DNA of 64,000 nt from JAHRAW01 sp965262585. GTDB lineage: Bacteria; Pseudomonadota; Gammaproteobacteria; Arenicellales; Poriferihabitantaceae. The stretch covers positions 2,356,001 through 2,420,000 of the forward strand of contig OZ253546.1 of the NCBI GenBank assembly GCA_965262585.1. The letters are read 5' to 3'. Positions within the stretch are counted from its first letter, which is position 1; each line of letters opens with the position of its first letter. Shown here piece after piece: positions 56,001 to 62,000 of this stretch. The notes under the pieces are model-generated. The model ran no database searches. It had not been told where the DNA came from and saw only the letters and a list, made by a program, of their open reading frames with translations. Made by a program: the position numbers and the translations under genes.

Positions 56001-59000
56001 AATCACGGTGCGCGCCGATAATGATGATCCGGTGGTTAATGCCGGGGATGATCGAAGCGTGACTGAAGGTGCGCGGGTGGCTTTGAATGGCGATGGTAGC
56101 CAGGATCCGGAAGGTCTGACATTGACCTATCAATGGACACAGGTTGGTAGCGATTCGATAAGTTTGACGAATGCGGACACCGCCACGCCGACCTTTACCG
56201 CGCCCCGTCAGTTGGCGGCAGATGTGGTTTTGACTTTCCGTTTGACGGTCAATGACGGAGCCAATACGCCTTTCGCCGATGTGGTGATCACGGTGACGGC
56301 TGGAGAGAACGAGGTGCCGACCGCCAATGCCGGGGTTGCGCAGACCGTGGAAGAGGGCGTGAATGTGTCCTTGGGCGCCGATGGCAGTAGCGATCCGGAA
56401 GGCGAGACGCTGACCTATCAATGGACGCAGGTTGGCAGCACTCCGAGTGTCTCCCTGACTAACGCGCAAACCATAGACGCGAACTTCACGGCACCGGTGC
56501 AGTTGCTGAACAATGTGCGGTTGACTTTCCGTTTGACGGTCAGTGACGGGACGCATACATCGCCTTTCGATGAAGTAATCATCACGGTGAATGCGGGTGC
56601 GAACGATGCGCCGACCGCAGAGGCTGGTGATGCGCAGACCGTGAATGAGAATACAACGGTAACCCTGGACGGCAGCGGCAGCCGCGATCCGGAAGGCGGG
56701 GCATTGAGATATTTGTGGACGCAGACCGGTGGCACAGCCAATGTAGATTTGAGCGATCCAGCCGTCGAAAGCCCGACCTTTACGGCGCCGGAGCAACTGG
56801 CAACGAATATAGTTTTGACTTTCCAGTTGATGGTTACCGACTTGAGCAACGAAAGCGCGAGCGACTCAGTAACCATCACGGTGCGGGCGGGTGCGGACAA
56901 TGCGCCGACCGCCAATGCCGGCAATGCGCAAACCGTGGATGAGGGTGAGAGGGTAACCCTGGACGGTAGCGGCAGTAGCGATCCCGAAGGTCTGACGCTG
57001 ACCTATCAGTGGACGCAGATGGGCGCATCGACGGTCTCCCTGAGTGGGGCGGGTTCAGTGAGTCCGAGTTTTGTTGCGCCGGATTTGGTGGCGAACGGGG
57101 TATTAACCTTCAATTTGGTGGTTACGGATCCGGGCGGTATGTCTTCGGCGGCGGCGAGCGTGCCTATTACGGTAACTGCAGACAACGATGTGCCGACGGT
57201 GGATGCCACTGCGGCTCGAAACGTGAACGAAGGTGTGCAGGTGACTTTGGATGGCACCGGTAGCCGGGATCCGGAAGGTCAGCCATTGACCTATCTATGG
57301 GAGCAGGTTGGTGGCACTTCGGTAAGTTTGACGAATGCGACAACCAACACCGCAACTTTCACGGCGCCGAATGTGGTGACAGAGGTTATTTTGACTTTCC
57401 GTTTGACGGTCAATGACGGAACCCATGCGCCTTTCGCCGATGCGGTCATCAGGGTGCTGCCCGGCGCGAACAATGCGCCGCTGGTCGATGCCGGCGATCC
57501 GCAAACCGTGGATGAAGACGTTGAGGTAACTTTGGACGGCAGTGGCAGTCGGGATCCGGAAGGCGAGACGCTGGACTATCTATGGGAGCAGGTGGGTGGC
57601 AATTCGGTAAGTTTGACGAATGCGACAAGCGCAATCGCGACCTTTACGGCACCGAATTTGTTGGCAAACGTCGAGTTGACTTTCCGTCTAACCGCAACCG
57701 AACCGGGCGGCGGTCTAAGCGCAACCGCAACCGTAATCATCACCGTGAGGGCTGGTGCCGACGATGCGCCGACCGCCAATGCCGGCAATCCGCAAACCGT
57801 GGATGAGGGCGATGAGGTAACTTTGGACGGTAGCGCCAGCAGCGATCCAGAAGGCCAGAAGTTGAAATATGCGTGGACGCAAGTGGGTGGCACGACCGCA
57901 GAGCGGGTAAGTTTATCGGCCACAGATATCGCCGCCCCGACTTTTACGGCGCCCAATTTGTTGACCAACACGGTATTGACCTTCAGTTTGGTGGTTACGG
58001 ATTCGAGGGGTACGGATTCGGGGGGTACGGATTTGGGTGGTACGGATTCGGCGGCGGCGAGTGTGCTGATTACGGTAACTGCCGACAACGATGCGCCGAT
58101 AGCCGATGCCGGTAGCGCGCAAACCCTGCCGGAGGATCAGACGGTAACCCTGGATGGTAGCGGCAGTAACGATCCGGAAGGCGAGGACCTGACCTATGCG
58201 TGGACCCAGCAAGGTGGCACGCCAGATGAGCAGGTGAATTTATCGGATCCGGCGGTTGCCAGCCCGACCTTTACGGCACCGAATTTGTTTGCAAACGCCG
58301 ATTTGAATTTCAATTTGATGGTTACCGCCGGCGGTATGTCGGCGACGGCGAGCGTAGTGATTACGGTGCGTGCTACCGACCAAGGGCCGATTGCCGATGC
58401 CGGGATTGCGCAAACCGTGGATGAGGACGCCGAAGTAACCCTGAACGGCAGCGGCAGTCGCGATCCCGAAGGCGGCGCGCTGACCTATGAGTGGAGGCAA
58501 TTGGGTGGCGGAGCGGCAGAGCGGGTGAGTTTATCGAATCCGGCGATTGCCAGCCCGACTTTCACGGCGCCGAATTTGTTGACGGATACCGAGTTGAGTT
58601 TCAGTCTGCTGGTTACGGATGCAGGGGGAGCAAAGGGTTCGGATGAGGTGATCATCACGGTGCGTGCTGACAACGATGCGCCGGTGGCCGAGGTCCGTTC
58701 ACAAACCGTGGACGAGGGCGTGGAAGTAACCTTGCGAAGCAACCGAAGCCAGGATCCGGAAGGCCGGGGGTTGACCTATCAGTGGACGCAGACCGGTGGG
58801 CCGGAGGTAATGTTGGTTGGGTCTCAGTCATCTAGCCCGACCTTTACCGCCCCGCAGTATAGGGCGAGGGATGCCAGTTTGACTTTTGAACTGGTGGTTA
58901 CGGACTCCGGCGGTCTGGCTTCGGCCCCCGCCAGTGGGGTTATCACGGTGCTCAATGTTGGGGTGAACGAGACGCCGACTGCCGATGCCGGATCTCCCCC

Positions 59001-62000
59001 CTCCTCTCCAGACCCCGACGATCCCGACTCAGGGACTCGCTTTATACCAGTGGAAGGCATGCTGGTAACCTTAGACGGTAGCGGTAGTAGCGATCCGGAA
59101 GGCGATAGTCTGACCTATGCGTGGACGCAGACCGGCGGTACGCCGACGGTGACTTTGAGCGATGCGACTGTCGAAAGCCCGACCTTCACGGCACCGGGTG
59201 CGTTGACAACCGAGTCGCCCATAATGTTGACTTTCAGTTTGACGGTTACGGACGAGAACGGGAATGTGTCAACTGCGGATACGGTGGTGGTCTCGTTGAC
59301 CCAAATTAACGATGTGCCGATTGCCGATGCCGGCTCTGCGCAAACCGTGGCTGAAGGCGCTACGGTAACGCTGGATGGCACAGCCAGCACCGATCAGGAA
59401 GCGCAAACGCTGACCTATCAATGGGAGCAGGTGGGCACGCCGACGGTGACTTTGAACAATGCGACTGCCGCAAGCCCGACCTTCACGGCACCGCAAGTGT
59501 TGAATGATACGGTGTTGAGTTTCCGTCTGACGGTCAATGATGGGGTGCAGAATTCGAATCCCAGCACTGTGCTAATCACGCTGACGGCCGGAACAAACGA
59601 TGCGCCCACCGCCAATGCCGGCAATCCACAAACCGTGGATGAGGGTGATTTGGTAACCCTGACCGGTCGCGGTAGCGATCCAGAGCGTCAGCCGCTGACC
59701 TTTGCGTGGACTCAGACCGGCACCGAGTCGAGAGTGACTTTGAACGATGCGACTGCCGCAAGCCCGACCTTCACGGCACCGCAGTTTGTGAATAATACGA
59801 CCTTGACCTTCAGCCTGACGGTGAATGATGGAATCCAGGATTCGGCGGCGGATGAGGTAGTAATCACCGTAACCGCCGGAATAAACAATCCGCCCACTGC
59901 CAATGCCGGTCCTGATCAATCCGTGGATGAGCGTGATGTGGTAGACCTGACAGGTGCTGCCAGCAGCGATCCTGAAGACGAGACGCTGACTTATCGTTGG
60001 ACGCAAATCGGTACGCCGGTGGTGAATTTAAGTGATGCGACCTCCGCCACGCCGCGATTCACGGCACCCATCAGTCAGTCGTTGGCATCTACTATACTGA
60101 GATTCGAATTGGTGGTTAGGGACGCCAGTGGCAATGATTCGCTGTCGGATCGGGTGTCCATCACGGTGGCAGCCGGAGTAAACGATCCGCCCACCGCCAA
60201 TGCCGGGGCGGATCAAACCGTGGCTGAGGGCGATACGGTAACCTTGGATGGTCGCGGCAGTAGAGATCTGGAAGGCGTTAATCTGACCTATAGTTGGACG
60301 CAAGTCGGTACGCCGGCGGTGTCTTTGAATAATGCGGACACCGCCCTGCCGACTTTTAATGCGCCGGTGCAGTTGGCGATAGATACGACTTTGACCTTCA
60401 GCCTGACCGTCAATGACGAGGTGTCGGATTCGGTATCCGCCTCCGAAGTGGAGATTACGGTGATCGCCGGAACAAACGACCGGCCCACCGCCGATGCAGG
60501 CAATCCGCAAACCGTGGCTGAGGGCGATACGGTAACCTTGGATGCTAGCGGCAGTAGCGATCCGGAAAACGAGTCGCTGACCTATCAGTGGACGCAGGAA
60601 GGCGGCAGGTCGGTGAGTTTGGTGGATGCGACCACCGCCACACCGGAATTCACGGCACCCAGTGAGTTGGTGAGCAATATCACGCTGGCATTCACTTTGG
60701 TGGTTACCGACCCGAGAGGGGAGAGTTCGCTGTCGGATGGGGTGCGTATCACGGTGACGGCCGGAGCAAACGATGCGCCCACCGCCAATGCCGGGGCTGA
60801 TCAAACCGTGCAAGAAGATAATACGATAACCTTGAATGGTGGTGCCAGTAGCGATCCGGAAAGCCCGGCCTCGGCGCTGACCTATGCGTGGACACAGACC
60901 AGCGGGACGACGGTCACCCTGACTGAGCCGAATACCGCCACCCCGAGATTTAGTGTGCCGAATTTATTGGCAGGCATCACTTTGGAATTTACTTTGGTGG
61001 TTACCGACCCGGGTGGACTTAGTTCGTCCGGGGATGCGGTAACGATTACGGTGGAGGCTACCGACGATGCGCCCATCGCCAACGCCGGCAATCCGCAAAC
61101 CGTGGATGAGGGCGGGACGGCGACTTTGGATGGCAGCGGCAGTAGCGATCCGGAAGAGCAGACGCTGACCTATGCTTGGACGCAATCGGGCGGTGTGCCG
61201 AACGTAGCCCTGAATAATGCAACTACGGTGAGCCCGAATTTCGCGGCGCCGGAGTTAGTAGCGAGCGTGGTATTGACCTTCAATTTGGTGGTTACGGATC
61301 CGGGTGGTACGGATTCGGCGGCGGCGAGCGTGGAGGTAATGGTGCGCGCTGATAACGATGTGCCGACGGCAACCATCGCCGGATCAAACCGAACCGTGGA
61401 TGAGGGCAGCCTAGTAACCCTGAGCGGCAGCGGTAGCGATGTGGAAGGCCAGCCGCTGAACTATTCGTGGAGTCAGACCGGCTCCGGGCAGGCCGTAAAC
61501 TTGCAGAATCCTACCACCGCAACCGCGACCTTCACGGCACCGGTGCCGGCGATGGCGGCGGATACGGTTAGTTTGACCTTTGCTCTAATCGTCAATGACG
61601 GGGTACGAAATTCAGCACCCGTCAGCGTGGTAATCACGGTGACGGCTGTAAACGATGCGCCGGTTGCCGTGGCTGGCGATGCGCAAATAGTCGCAGGAGG
61701 CGCGGCAGTAACCCTGGACGGCAGCGGCAGTAGCGATCAGGAAGGCGCAATAACGACCTATCTGTGGGAGCAAGTGGGCGCATCGACAGTGACCCTAGCG
61801 AACGCAAACGCCGCCACCGCAACTTTCACCGCGCCCACCCAGGCGACTGATGTTGATTTGCAATTCCGATTGACCGTCACCGATGAAGACACTGTCACTC
61901 ATAGCGACACGGTGACCGTTACCGTGCGCACCGCTACGAATTTGGATCCGATTGCCGATGCCGGGCCCACTCAACTGGTGGCGGAGGGTGCGGTTGTGAA